Origin: Firmicutes bacterium UBA4874
GTDB lineage: Bacteria; Bacillota; Clostridia; Caldicoprobacterales; DTU083
Assembly (NCBI GenBank): GCA_002399435.1
Contig: DHDO01000051.1
Coordinates: forward strand, 5,035-37,841
Reading direction: 5' to 3'
DNA length: 32,807 nt
Positions 18,838 through 27,033 of the stretch are shown here, one piece after another (within the stretch, counting starts at the first letter, position 1; each line of letters begins with the position of its first letter). Below the pieces are notes generated by a model. That model had not been told where the DNA came from. It ran no database searches and saw only the letters and a program-made list of their open reading frames with translations. Both the position numbers and the translations under genes were made by a program.

Positions 18838-19950
18838 CTACCCTTCCGGAACCGCTGTACCGGAGCGGATTTGAAACACCTGACTGTCCCGGCCCCGGAT
18901 TTCAGGAAACTGATCCTGGTCGGTGACAGCAACAAATGTCTGTACCTTCCCGATATATTCCAACAACATTCTCTGCCGGGCAGAGTCCAGTTCCGACATG
19001 GCATCGTCCAAAAGGAGAAGCGGATACTCCCCTGTTTCCCGGAACATAAACTCCAGCTCTGAAAGCTTGAGGGACAGAACTGTAGTCCGTTTCTGTCCCT
19101 GGGAGCCAAACAACCGCACATCCATGCCGTTGATATGAAACAGGATATCGTCTCTGTGACAACCCTTACCGGTGCGTCCCTTTTCAATATCTTCCTTTTG
19201 ACGGATTTCCAGCTCCCGCAGGAAGTTTTGCCGGATTTCCTCCAAAGCAGCGTCCTGATAGGGAATGGAAGATCGATAAACAAGGGACAGCTGCTCCGAA
19301 CCGCGGGATATCCGGCTGTGTATCTCCCGGGCTATTTTTTGCAGGGAGATATTGAAGGCATGCCGCTGCAGGATGATGAAACTGCCGGTCTCCGCCAGCT
19401 GTTGATCCCATACCGGCAGGGTTTTTGCAAGGGAAGGATTACTCTGGATTTCCTTCAGAAGATTGTTTCGTTGATTCAAAATACGGTTGTACTGCTGAAG
19501 ATAATAAAAATACTTTGGCCGGATCTGGGACAGCTCCATGTCCATGAATCGCCTGCGTTCCACAGGACCTTCCTTTACCAGCTTCAAATCCTCCGGTGAA
19601 AAAATAACGGAATTCAGATGTCCCATCAGTTCTCCCAATCGATGAATGGGCTCGCCGTTGATCCGCACCCTCTTTTTTTCATGAGCACGAAGGAGAATAT
19701 CAATGCTGCTGTCTCCCAGCTTCCGGTCCACCTTTGTCCGGACATAGGCTTCCTCTTTCTCCCACTGGATCATCTCCCTGTCTTTGGAGGTCCGATGGGA
19801 ACGCCCGGTACAGGATAAAAAAACAGATTCGATGAGATTGGTTTTCCCCTGGGCATTTTCACCGATCAGGAAAATCAAATCAGAAGGAAAGGAAAGCTCT
19901 GTATGATCAAAATTGCGAAAATTCCGGAGAATCAGCTCCCTGAGATGCAA
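18838..19950 (-). CDS. recF: DNA replication/repair protein RecF
   Basis: SMC-like ATPase of recombinational repair that, with RecO and RecR, loads RecA at gaps, 370 residues. The Walker A motif is GENAQGKTN (30-38). The ABC-type signature region and Walker B (LLLLDDAMSELD) are near the C-terminus. The N-terminus LRELILRNFRNF is typical. The start codon is TTG at 19950, chosen from the conserved N-terminus; GAGGAAG lies upstream at a rather long spacing. It begins 18 bp after yaaA, within the dnaA operon. Confidence 0.96.
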   Translation of the reverse strand: MHLRELILRNFRNFDHTELSFPSDLIFLIGENAQGKTNLIESVFLSCTGRSHRTSKDREMIQWEKEEAYVRTKVDRKLGDSSIDILLRAHEKKRVRINGEPIHRLGELMGHLNSVIFSPEDLKLVKEGPVERRRFMDMELSQIRPKYFYYLQQYNRILNQRNNLLKEIQSNPSLAKTLPVWDQQLAETGSFIILQRHAFNISLQKIAREIHSRISRGSEQLSLVYRSSIPYQDAALEEIRQNFLRELEIRQKEDIEKGRTGKGCHRDDILFHINGMDVRLFGSQGQKRTTVLSLKLSELEFMFRETGEYPLLLLDDAMSELDSARQRMLLEYIGKVQTFVAVTDQDQFPEIRGRDSQVFQIRSGTAVPEG

Positions 19951-19968
19951 TTTGACGCACTTCCTCTT

Positions 19969-20178
19969 TTACCCGACAAGGAAACTTCCGATTCCTTCCA
20001 CTTCCACCATGTCCCCGGGATGAAGTTTCTTCCCCTTCCTTCGCTCTGTCTCACCATTTACCTTCACCAGGCCTTCTGCAATGATCATTTTTGCTGCTCC
20101 GCCGGAGTCCACGGCATTTGCCAGTTTGAGTAGCTGGTCCAGCTTGATAAACTCCGTATGAATTGGAATATGTTCCAT
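19969..20178 (-). CDS. yaaA: S4-domain RNA-binding protein YaaA
   Basis: Small S4-domain protein, 69 residues, found between dnaN and recF in most Firmicutes. It has the S4 core FIKLDQLLKLANAVDSGGAAKMIIAEG followed by VKVNGETERRKGKKLHPGDMVEV. In Bacillus the homologue (YaaA/RlbA) is linked to ribosome assembly. Start ATG at 20178 with AAGGAGG upstream. It lies 44 bp after dnaN. Confidence 0.92.
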   Translation of the reverse strand: MEHIPIHTEFIKLDQLLKLANAVDSGGAAKMIIAEGLVKVNGETERRKGKKLHPGDMVEVEGIGSFLVG

Positions 20179-20222
20179 ACCATCCTCCTTTTACACCTTT
20201 TTCATCATTCTGATCTGCTTTC

Positions 20223-21326
20223 TCAGCTGTAAATTCTTACCGGAAGCAGAAGGTGCGTATAATGATGATCGTTGATGGGCCGAACCACACAGGGGCTTAC
20301 ATTTGTGGTAAAATCAAGACATATTTCGGGATCATCAATTACTTTGAGCATTTCCATGAAATAGCGGGCATTAAAAGCAATTTCCAGTTCCTCCCCTTCC
20401 AGCAGGATGGGAACCTCTTCGTAAACTTGTCCGACCTCAGAATTGGAGGTAATCAACATCTTCTGATCCTGGATGTTCAGCCGGATCAGATTGTTTTTCC
20501 CTTCCCGGGCAATCAGGGAGGCACGTTCCATACTGGAGGTCAGGATCCTGGTATCCACCTTCACCCTGGTCTTGTAATCCTCCGGGATGATCTGCGAGTA
20601 ATTGATATACTCTCCTTCCAGAACACGGGATATAATTCTGGTATATCCCAGATCGAACAGAACATGTCGCTCCGATATGGTAATACTGACCTTACGGTCG
20701 TCTTCCGGCAGGATCTTTGCAATCTCCCCCAGGGATTTACCCGGAATAATCACCCGGACGCTGTCATGCGGAGTATCCATCACCCCTCTGCGCAAGGCCA
20801 GCCGGTATCCGTCCAGACAGACCATGGCGACATCCTTCCCGTCGATTTCCAACAAAGCACCGGTCAATATGGGACGGGCTTCGTCCACGGCCACCGCAAA
20901 CGTCGTCTGCCGGATCATATCGATCAGAAGCGTTTTGTTGATCTCAATGGGCTGGCTTTCAGCAATATCGGGCAAAGCAGGATATTCATCCGCCGAAAAA
21001 CACTGAAGGGTGACGATGGAATTCAGACAGGTGATTTTTACATTGTTGTTGGCAAGCACAGTAAATTCAAATTCCGCATCCGGAAGCTTTCGGACGATTT
21101 CCGTCAGAAGTCTGGCTGGTACAACAATACTGCCTTCTTTTTGAATGGTTGCGCTGGTATGGCTTTCGATGCTTAAGTTCAGGTTGGAACCTACCAGTTT
21201 GAGTACATCGTTTTCCGTTTCGATTAAAATGCCTTCCAGAGCGGGAATGTTGCTGCGGGTGGATACGGCACTTTGAACGGTTAGGATGGACTCCAAAAAT
21301 TTTTTTTGAGAACAAGTGAATTTCAT
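20223..21326 (-). CDS. dnaN: DNA polymerase III sliding clamp, beta subunit
   Basis: Ring-forming processivity clamp for the replicative polymerase, 367 residues, made of three similar domains of about 120 residues. Family landmarks include LLTEIVRKLPDAE in domain 1, ARPILTGALLEIDGKDVAMVCLDGYRLALRR in domain 2, and the C-terminal YTHLLLPVRIYS, close to the usual LLLPVR ending. ATG start with AGGAGG upstream. It lies 165 bp downstream of dnaA, the spacer holding several DnaA-box-like sites. Confidence 0.98.
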   Translation of the reverse strand: MKFTCSQKKFLESILTVQSAVSTRSNIPALEGILIETENDVLKLVGSNLNLSIESHTSATIQKEGSIVVPARLLTEIVRKLPDAEFEFTVLANNNVKITCLNSIVTLQCFSADEYPALPDIAESQPIEINKTLLIDMIRQTTFAVAVDEARPILTGALLEIDGKDVAMVCLDGYRLALRRGVMDTPHDSVRVIIPGKSLGEIAKILPEDDRKVSITISERHVLFDLGYTRIISRVLEGEYINYSQIIPEDYKTRVKVDTRILTSSMERASLIAREGKNNLIRLNIQDQKMLITSNSEVGQVYEEVPILLEGEELEIAFNARYFMEMLKVIDDPEICLDFTTNVSPCVVRPINDHHYTHLLLPVRIYS

Positions 21327-21385
21327 GGAATACCTCCTGTTGTAGTTGAATATAATAGTTAGTTCGTAGTAATAGCAGTAGGACT

Positions 21386-21485
21386 TGTGGAAATGTGAAT
21401 AATGCTGTCGAATAAAGAGAGCACCTCAAAATGCCTGTGGACGGCAATGGGGATATCTTTGCCCGATCCAGGCAGCTCATCCACA
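21386..21485. promoter_or_regulatory. DnaA-box-like sites in the dnaA-dnaN spacer
   Basis: Reverse-strand sites are ATTTCCACA (21386-21394) and TTATTCACA (21394-21402), overlapping by one base. A forward TCATCCACA lies at 21477-21485, just inside the 3' end of dnaA. CTGTGGA (21435-21441) and TCCACAG (21480-21486) are inverted copies that can form a larger hairpin with inner GGCAA/TTGCC. This corresponds to the second half of a bipartite Firmicutes origin. Confidence 0.5.
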
Positions 21486-21491
21486 GCCCTG

Positions 21492-22823
21492 TCAATTCTC
21501 CCGGATCTGTTTGATCAGTTCATTGACCATACGCTTCATCTGAAGATCCTCCTTTATGTCTGTTGCAACCTTATCACAGGCATGGATGACGGTGGTATGA
21601 TCCCTTCCGCCAAACAGATCGCCGATTTTCGGAAGGGACAGTTCGGTCATCTCCCTGCAGAGGTACATGGCAATCTGCCTTGGATAAACGATGGGACGGC
21701 TGCGTTTCTTGGACTTCAGATCCTCCACCTTCAGCTGACAATGATCCGCGACTACTTTTTGAATCAGTTCCGGCGTAATTTTCTTTGGCTGTCGGCTGGA
21801 AATGATATCCTTCAGGGCTTCTTCGGCAACGGATACATCAAGGGTACTGTTGGTCAATGAAGAGTAGGCCATGATTCGGGTCAGAGCTCCTTCCAGCTCC
21901 CGGATATTGGATTCAATCCGTTTTGCGATAAATTCCAGGACATCGTCGTCCACTTCGAGATTTTCCATCTCTGCCTTTTTTTTCAATATAGCGATACGGG
22001 TTTCCAGATCCGGCGGCTGGATGTCGGTGATGAGTCCCCATTCAAACCGGGAACGCAGGCGATCTTCCAGGGTCGGGATCTCCTTCGGGGGGCGATCGCT
22101 GGAAATAATAATCTGTTTGTTGGCTTCGTGAAGGGCATTGAAGGTATGGAAGAATTCCTCCTGCGTACTTTCCTTGCCGGCAATAAACTGGATATCATCG
22201 ATCAAAAGAACGTCCACATTACGGTAGCGGTTTCGAAAGTCCACATTCTTATTGGTTTGTATGGAATTAATCAATTCGTTTGTAAATTTTTCGGAAGTCA
22301 CGTACAATACTTTCGCCTTTTTGTTCTGGGAAAGAATATAATGACCAATGGCGTGCATCAGATGGGTCTTGCCCAATCCGACTCCGCCATAGATAAACAG
22401 CGGATTATAAGCTTTGGCCGGCGCTTCTGCAACTGCCAGGGAAGCTGCATGGGCAAAACGGTTGCTGTTCCCGATGACGAAGGTGCTGAACGTATATTTG
22501 GGATTCAGGAGGCTGTTGGTTTCACTTTCCTCCGACTCCGGCTCAGCCGGCTTGTCCATGTACTTATCCGCTTCGCTGGTCAGAACAAAGGTAACATAAT
22601 AAGTACGGGATACGACCTGCTTTACGGCATCGGATATCAGGCTGGTATATCTGCTCTCCAAAATACTTTTGGTAAACTCGTTGGGAACACAAAGATAGAG
22701 TTGATCTCCCCGGATCGATATCGGCTCGATTGCCTTGACCCAGGTGTCAAAACTGACGTCTGTAATCTCGTTGCGTACCAGCTGAAGAGTTTTTTGCCAA
22801 AGATCCATTAAATAATTGTCCAT
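21492..22823 (-). CDS. dnaA: Chromosomal replication initiator DnaA
   Basis: AAA+ initiator that binds DnaA boxes and melts the origin, 443 residues. Domain I (about 1-80) starts [22 protein letters not shown] short acidic linker (85-105) is domain II. The AAA+ domain has Walker [10 protein letters not shown] (146-154), Walker B LLIDDIQF (206-213) and an arginine-finger region [11 protein letters not shown]. Domain IV ends with the DnaA-box-reading helix, [23 protein letters not shown] start with GGAGG upstream. First gene of the leftward operon; a consensus promoter lies about 140 bp upstream, next to a DnaA box. Confidence 0.99.
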   Translation of the reverse strand: MDNYLMDLWQKTLQLVRNEITDVSFDTWVKAIEPISIRGDQLYLCVPNEFTKSILESRYTSLISDAVKQVVSRTYYVTFVLTSEADKYMDKPAEPESEESETNSLLNPKYTFSTFVIGNSNRFAHAASLAVAEAPAKAYNPLFIYGGVGLGKTHLMHAIGHYILSQNKKAKVLYVTSEKFTNELINSIQTNKNVDFRNRYRNVDVLLIDDIQFIAGKESTQEEFFHTFNALHEANKQIIISSDRPPKEIPTLEDRLRSRFEWGLITDIQPPDLETRIAILKKKAEMENLEVDDDVLEFIAKRIESNIRELEGALTRIMAYSSLTNSTLDVSVAEEALKDIISSRQPKKITPELIQKVVADHCQLKVEDLKSKKRSRPIVYPRQIAMYLCREMTELSLPKIGDLFGGRDHTTVIHACDKVATDIKEDLQMKRMVNELIKQIREN

Positions 22824-22956
22824 GCGAACCTCCTATGTAATTTCAAGCGGGAAATAAGAACAAAAGTGCTGTACAACAATTGGCCTGCACAGCATAAAAT
22901 ATTATTCAGTCAGTATTTTCAGGGCAAGGTGAATAAGACCGGGACTCCTGGAGGAC

Positions 22957-23155
22957 TTATTCACAAGATTAAAATAAATCAATCACATTGTCAACATGCT
23001 GCCAACCAAACATATGACAAGGAATGAATCAACACACGGCAAGTTATGCACAACCTTATCCACAGATGTGTATAACTCCTGTAACGAAATCTACTATTAT
23101 TATAGTTTAGAAGTTATCAACAGTAAAGCACAATTCTCAAAATATCTGTGGATTA
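22957..23155. other. oriC: Chromosomal origin of replication, oriC
   Basis: DnaA boxes: TTATTCACA 22957-22965, TTATGCACA 23044-23052, TTATCCACA 23056-23064, TTATCAACA 23114-23122. Reverse-strand TTATACACA lies at 23067-23075 and TAATCCACA at 23147-23155. Next to the dense pair at 23056-23075 is CTACTATTATTATAG (23091-23105). Its complement reads as GAT-GAT-AAT-AAT triplets, like the DnaA-trio element where Bacillus DnaA opens the helix. The position between dnaA and rpmH, the flanking AT-rich DNA and the outward gene orientation all support this being the origin. Confidence 0.88.
22966..22994 (-). promoter_or_regulatory. dnaA: dnaA promoter
   Basis: Minus-strand -35 TTGACA (22989-22994) and -10 TAATCT (22966-22971) with a 17-bp spacer. 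A DnaA box (TTATTCACA on the plus strand, 22957-22965) abuts the -10 on its downstream side, so DnaA could repress its own gene. A hairpin with TGCTGT/ACAGCA arms (22867-22894) lies in the leader. Confidence 0.65.
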
Positions 23156-23174
23156 TTTAAGGTGCCTGACTTTT

Positions 23175-23236
23175 TTGGTACATGCAGGCAGGATGACTGA
23201 TAATTCTTGACACATGCAAGCAGGATGACTTATAAT
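23175..23236 (+). promoter_or_regulatory. Duplicated rpmH promoter
   Basis: The 25 bp at 23180-23204 recur at 23212-23236 with two mismatches (32-bp period). The downstream copy is a consensus promoter: TTGACA (23207-23212), 18-bp spacer, TATAAT (23231-23236). The upstream copy gives TTGGTA (23175-23180), the same spacing, and GATAAT (23199-23204). It would drive rpmH and the genes after it. Confidence 0.75.
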
Positions 23237-23354
23237 ACTAACATAGAAAATGCCGTTTTTTATTTCTATAGTGCTTTGGGAATGCAATAAAAAGTGAAGC
23301 AAAGGGAAAAATGGAACAGCAGCCTATATTTTGAGCAGAAAGGGGATGTGCAGA

Positions 23355-23489
23355 ATGAAACGGACTTATCAGCCAAAGAAAAGACAGAGAAGCAAGGAGC
23401 ACGGATTCCGGAAAAGAATGAGCACCAGCGATGGCAGGATTGTACTGAAGAGAAGAAGACGAAAGGGCAGGAAAAAGCTCACAGCGTAA
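23355..23489 (+). CDS. rpmH: Ribosomal protein bL34
   Basis: Very basic 44-residue protein of the large ribosomal subunit. It starts [18 protein letters not shown] and continues with the conserved KRMSTSDGR and [12 protein letters not shown] blocks; the full family length is present. AAAGGGG at 23339-23345 is 9 nt before the ATG. First gene of the rightward block from the origin, about 118 nt after a consensus promoter, and 53 bp before rnpA. Confidence 0.97.
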   Translation: MKRTYQPKKRQRSKEHGFRKRMSTSDGRIVLKRRRRKGRKKLTA

Positions 23490-23511
23490 GGCCGCTATCC
23501 GGTGGCCTTTT
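23488..23511 (+). terminator. Attenuator-like hairpin between rpmH and rnpA
   Basis: AAGGCCGC (23488-23495) pairs with GTGGCCTT (23502-23509), 8 bp with one G-U, loop of 6, followed by only TT and then C. It overlaps the rpmH stop. It would reduce rather than abolish read-through, fitting the much larger need for bL34 than for RnpA. Confidence 0.5.
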
Positions 23512-23542
23512 CTATCATCAAACCCTTTCTGGAGGCAAATGG

Positions 23543-23890
23543 TTGGATAAGAAACACCGGCTGAGAAAAAACAGGGACTTTCAATACACATATAAAAAGG
23601 GGCGTTCCTCAGGACATCCCTTGCTTGTAATTGTTTTCCGAAAAACCAGGGGGCCGGAAACCAGGGTTGGTTTTTCCATTAACAGGAAATTTGGGAAAGC
23701 GGTGGAACGGAATCGGATCAAGCGTCAGCTGAGGGCGATCACAGGATCCCGGATCCATCAGATAAAGCAGGGCTTTGACATTATTTTCGTAGTCCGCAGA
23801 AAAGCAAAAGAGGCATCCTATCAGGACCTGGACATTGCAGTATATCATCTCCTCAAGCGGGGGAGATTGCTTGGGGGACGGGAAGAATGA
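23543..23890 (+). CDS. rnpA: RNase P protein component
   Basis: Protein subunit that helps RNase P RNA bind and cleave pre-tRNA 5' leaders, 115 residues. It begins [20 protein letters not shown] and carries the RNR signature in [23 protein letters not shown]. The start is TTG at 23543: GGAGG (23531-23535) is 7 nt upstream and the length then matches the family. The frame is open further upstream to 23294, but that part overlaps rpmH in another frame and has no homologous content. It overlaps yidD by 4 bp. Confidence 0.95.
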   Translation: MDKKHRLRKNRDFQYTYKKGRSSGHPLLVIVFRKTRGPETRVGFSINRKFGKAVERNRIKRQLRAITGSRIHQIKQGFDIIFVVRRKAKEASYQDLDIAVYHLLKRGRLLGGREE

Positions 23891-24096
23891 AACACATCCT
23901 CTTATTTCTGATACGGGCGTACCGTAAAATAATCTCACCTGCATTTCCTCCCAGTTGCCGTTTTACTCCTACTTGTTCTGAGTATTCCATGCAGGCTATT
24001 GAAAAATATGGGTCATTCAAGGGGACGGTTCTCTCCCTGCGAAGAATTCTGAAATGCAATCCCCTGCACTCCGGCGGATATGACCCATTAAAATAA
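23887..24096 (+). CDS. yidD: Membrane protein insertion efficiency factor YidD
   Basis: Small membrane-associated protein of 69 residues that assists YidC-dependent insertion. It has the family pattern [35 protein letters not shown], and the third Cys in [14 protein letters not shown], followed by a very short tail. The ATG overlaps the rnpA stop (ATGA), so it is translationally coupled, and yidC follows after 20 bp. Confidence 0.96.
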   Translation: MKHILLFLIRAYRKIISPAFPPSCRFTPTCSEYSMQAIEKYGSFKGTVLSLRRILKCNPLHSGGYDPLK

Positions 24097-24116
24097 AACA
24101 CGGGGGTAAGAAATAT

Positions 24117-24917
24117 ATGAACTTTCCAATCCTATTGATGAATGCAGCCAAAGCGTCCGGTAAGCCCGGCCTGTGGGGTACGTTTGTCAATTTCCTGAGC
24201 AGTATCCTGGAAGAGATCAATTTGATAACCGGCAAGATACCGGAACCGTTTGGAGGGTATGGTCTTGCCATTATCCTGTTTTCCATCCTGATGCGTTTGA
24301 TTCTCCTGCCTCTGGATCTGAAATCCCGAAAATCCAATGAAAAGATGCAGAGTATCCAGCCCGAAGTGGAAGCCATCAACAAAAAATATAAAAATGATCC
24401 GGATAAAAGGAATAAAAAGACCATGGAGCTGTATCAGAAATATGAGATCAATCCCATGGGTGGATGTCTCCCGATGCTGCTGCAGTTTCCCCTGTTCTTT
24501 GCGATGGTCGGTGCATTGAACTCCATCTCAAACAGGGAAGTTGCCAGGGGATCCATTGATGCCTTTCTGTGGATCAAAAACATCTGGCAGCCGGATTCTC
24601 CTCTGAAAGCCCTGACCGGACAAAACATAGGAATGTTTGGAAAGGGATTCAACGGATTGTTTCTTCTGCCCATATTGGCAGGGGTAACATCCTATTACCA
24701 GATGAAGATCACCCAACCGGATACCGGCAGCAATGCGAACCAGCAGATGAAGGGATTTACAGCCATCATGCCGATTATGTCCGTATGGTTTTGTATGATG
24801 TACACGGCTTCTTTTGCAATTTACTGGGTAACGACGAATGTGTTTCAGATTGTACAGCAGTTGATACTGAAGAAACGAACTCCGTCTGCAGGAAAGGAAG
24901 GTGACCGGAAGAAATGA
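24117..24917 (+). CDS. yidC: Membrane protein insertase YidC/OxaA
   Basis: Insertase that helps proteins enter the cytoplasmic membrane with or without Sec, 266 residues, the short Gram-positive form. Hydrophobic segments include YGLAIILFSILMRLILLPLD, in which the Arg is the conserved charge in the hydrophilic groove. A cytoplasmic charged hairpin follows (KSNEKMQSIQPEVEAINKKYK), then GGCLPMLLQFPLFFAM. The last segments are FTAIMPIMSVWFCMMYTASF and AIYWVTTNVFQIVQQ. Unlike SpoIIIJ-type paralogues I see no lipobox Cys at the N-terminus. GGGGGT precedes the ATG. It overlaps jag by 4 bp. Confidence 0.96.
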   Translation: MNFPILLMNAAKASGKPGLWGTFVNFLSSILEEINLITGKIPEPFGGYGLAIILFSILMRLILLPLDLKSRKSNEKMQSIQPEVEAINKKYKNDPDKRNKKTMELYQKYEINPMGGCLPMLLQFPLFFAMVGALNSISNREVARGSIDAFLWIKNIWQPDSPLKALTGQNIGMFGKGFNGLFLLPILAGVTSYYQMKITQPDTGSNANQQMKGFTAIMPIMSVWFCMMYTASFAIYWVTTNVFQIVQQLILKKRTPSAGKEGDRKK

Positions 24918-25531
24918 AATCAGTGATTACAACGGGCAAGACAGTGGAAGATGCCGTTCTGGCAGCTGCAATCCAGTTGGCGGTACAGAGGGACAAGCTG
25001 GATATCGAAGTCCTGGAAGAGCCGGTAAAGGGCTTATTTGGTGTATTTGGAAGCAAGGATGCCAGGATCCGGGCGTCTGTCATCCGAACACCAAAGGATA
25101 TTGCCAGGGAATTTCTGACGGAGCTGCTGGCAAAGATGAGTCTGGAAGCAGAACTGGACATTAAGGAAACGGAGGATCGGATTTCCATTTATGTCACCGG
25201 TCCAAAAATGGGAGTGCTGATCGGACATCGGGGGGAAACCCTGGATGCCGTACAGTATCTGACCAGTTTGGTTGTAAACCGCAATACCGATCAATACAAA
25301 CGGGTCACCATTGATACGGAAAACTATCGTAAAAAACGCGAGGAGACGCTGGTAAAACTGGCGAAGCGCCTGAGCCATAAGGTACAGAAAACAAAGCGGA
25401 AAATTGTATTGGAGCCGATGAACCCCTTCGAAAGAAGAGTGATTCATTCCACCCTGCAGAAGGATCCTTACGTCAGTACCCATAGTGAGGGCGAGGATCC
25501 TTATCGTAAGGTAGTCATTACCCTGAAGTAA
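24914..25531 (+). CDS. jag: RNA-binding protein KhpB/Jag
   Basis: Cytoplasmic RNA-binding protein of 205 residues, almost always next to yidC. An N-terminal Jag_N domain (about 1-50: TGKTVEDAVLAAAIQL, ending GLFGVFGSKDARIR) is followed by a KH domain with the GHRG loop (GVLIGHRGETLDAVQYL). A C-terminal R3H domain has NYRKKREETLVKLAKRLSHK and MNPFERRVIHSTLQ. In streptococci it works with KhpA in cell-division and envelope RNA regulation. It overlaps yidC by 4 bp and is followed after about 30 bp by a terminator. Confidence 0.95.
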   Translation: MKSVITTGKTVEDAVLAAAIQLAVQRDKLDIEVLEEPVKGLFGVFGSKDARIRASVIRTPKDIAREFLTELLAKMSLEAELDIKETEDRISIYVTGPKMGVLIGHRGETLDAVQYLTSLVVNRNTDQYKRVTIDTENYRKKREETLVKLAKRLSHKVQKTKRKIVLEPMNPFERRVIHSTLQKDPYVSTHSEGEDPYRKVVITLK

Positions 25532-25560
25532 GTACCATACAAAATGCAATCGATGGAAAG

Positions 25561-25596
25561 GGAAAAGCCCGGTAGAAATACTGGGTTTCCTTTTTT
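25561..25596 (+). terminator. Terminator after jag
   Basis: GGAAA (25561-25565) and CCCGG (25568-25572), split by a 2-nt bulge, pair with CTGGG (25581-25585) and TTTCC (25586-25590). TTTTTT follows (25591-25596). It ends the rpmH-jag unit. Its position inside the longer open frame of mnmE argues for the later mnmE start. Confidence 0.8.
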
Positions 25597-25645
25597 GGGA
25601 AGACATGCAATTCAGAATGTTGGAAAAGGACGGGATCGAAAGCTT

Positions 25646-27025
25646 ATGCAATCGGAAGAAACCATAACAGCGCTGGCGACTCCACCGGGAGAAGGCGGAA
25701 TTGCTGTGATCCGGATCAGCGGTCCGGAATCCCTGGGGATCATTCGCACCCTGTTTGTGACAAAAAAGAGAAGCAAACTGCAGGAAATCCGGCCGAGGAC
25801 TTTTTACTACGGATATATTACGGATGAAGGGCAACATCCTGTGGACGAAGTCCTGATGGTCTATATGAAGGCACCGCACACGTATACCCGGGAGGACGTA
25901 GTGGAAATCCACTGTCACGGGGGAATGGTGCCGGTCCGGAGGATTATCGGGCTGGTCCTGTCTGCAGGAGCAAGGCTTGCACAGCCTGGGGAATTTACGA
26001 AGCGGGCTTTTTTGAACGGGCGCATTGACCTTGCCCAGGCAGAAGGTGTTATGGAACTGATCTCTGCAAAATCAGATGAGGCGGCGAGGATTTCCCTGGA
26101 ACAAATGGAGGGAACCCTGTCCGGAAAAATCCATGCCCTGCGTCAGGAACTGCTGGATTTGCTGGCTCATATTGAGGTCAGTGTGGATTATCCGGAGGAG
26201 GACATTGAGGAGCTTTTGGCAGAAGAGGCCCGCAGAAAGCTGGACAATGCCCGTCTGCAATGCAGGCAGCTGCTTGCCTCTGCTGATCAGGGAAAGCTGA
26301 TCCGGGACGGGATCCGCGTTGCAATTATCGGAAAGCCCAATGTAGGGAAGTCTTCCCTGCTGAATGCCCTGGTTCGTCAGAATCGTGCGATTGTGACCGA
26401 TGTTCCCGGAACCACAAGGGATGTCATTGAAGAGTATATTCATATCCGGGGGGTTCTGGTGCAGATTGTGGATACGGCGGGGATCCGGGAGACCACGGAT
26501 GCCATTGAAAAAATCGGGGTGGAGAAAACAAAGGAACGCGCGCAGACAGCGGATCTGATTTTACTTTTGCTGGATGCCTCCCGGGCATTGGAAAAAGAAG
26601 ACCTTGAGATTCTGAAATGGCTGAAGGACCGAAAGGTTCTGATTCTGCTGAATAAGTCGGATCTTCCATCTGTGATAGAGGAAGACAGGATACGGAAGAT
26701 CTCCGGAAGCCGGATCATCAGGACTTCCATGACGGATGGCACCGGCCTGGCGGAGACGGAGGAGCATATCGTCGGTCTGGTGGAATCCGGCCGTCTTGGG
26801 CCGAAAAATTCCGCTGTGATCATGAACAGCCGGCACAAGGAAGTTCTGCTGCGGGCCGAGAGGTATCTGGGGGAAGCGTTGTCTGCCCTGGACTCTTCGA
26901 TTCCTCTGGATATGGTGACCATAGATATCCGAAATGTTCTGGAAGCGCTGGGGGAAATTACGGGAGAAAGCGTGACAGAGAGTCTGATAGACAAAATATT
27001 TTCAGAGTTTTGCGTTGGAAAGTAG
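25646..27025 (+). CDS. mnmE: tRNA modification GTPase MnmE
   Basis: GTPase that with MnmG installs the 5-carboxymethylaminomethyl (or aminomethyl) group on wobble U34 of certain tRNAs, 459 residues. The N-terminal formyl-THF-binding domain has [22 protein letters not shown] helical domain is followed by an inserted G domain: [14 protein letters not shown] (G1), PGTTRDV (G2), DTAGIRET (G3), NKSD (G4). The C-terminus ends FCVGK, with the catalytic Cys of the CxGK motif. Start ATG at 25646 gives the standard length; an in-frame ATG at 25544 would read through the jag terminator. The ribosome site is weak (AAAGGA further upstream). Confidence 0.96.
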   Translation: MQSEETITALATPPGEGGIAVIRISGPESLGIIRTLFVTKKRSKLQEIRPRTFYYGYITDEGQHPVDEVLMVYMKAPHTYTREDVVEIHCHGGMVPVRRIIGLVLSAGARLAQPGEFTKRAFLNGRIDLAQAEGVMELISAKSDEAARISLEQMEGTLSGKIHALRQELLDLLAHIEVSVDYPEEDIEELLAEEARRKLDNARLQCRQLLASADQGKLIRDGIRVAIIGKPNVGKSSLLNALVRQNRAIVTDVPGTTRDVIEEYIHIRGVLVQIVDTAGIRETTDAIEKIGVEKTKERAQTADLILLLLDASRALEKEDLEILKWLKDRKVLILLNKSDLPSVIEEDRIRKISGSRIIRTSMTDGTGLAETEEHIVGLVESGRLGPKNSAVIMNSRHKEVLLRAERYLGEALSALDSSIPLDMVTIDIRNVLEALGEITGESVTESLIDKIFSEFCVGK

Positions 27026-27033
27026 GAAAAGAA

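Noticed and set aside
23294..23542. Longer rnpA start
   Set aside because: The upstream part is the shadow of rpmH in another frame; TTG at 23543 has a proper ribosome site and the normal length.
25544..25645. Longer mnmE start
   Set aside because: The extra 34 residues do not resemble MnmE and would be encoded across the jag terminator; the start at 25646 gives the usual 459 residues.
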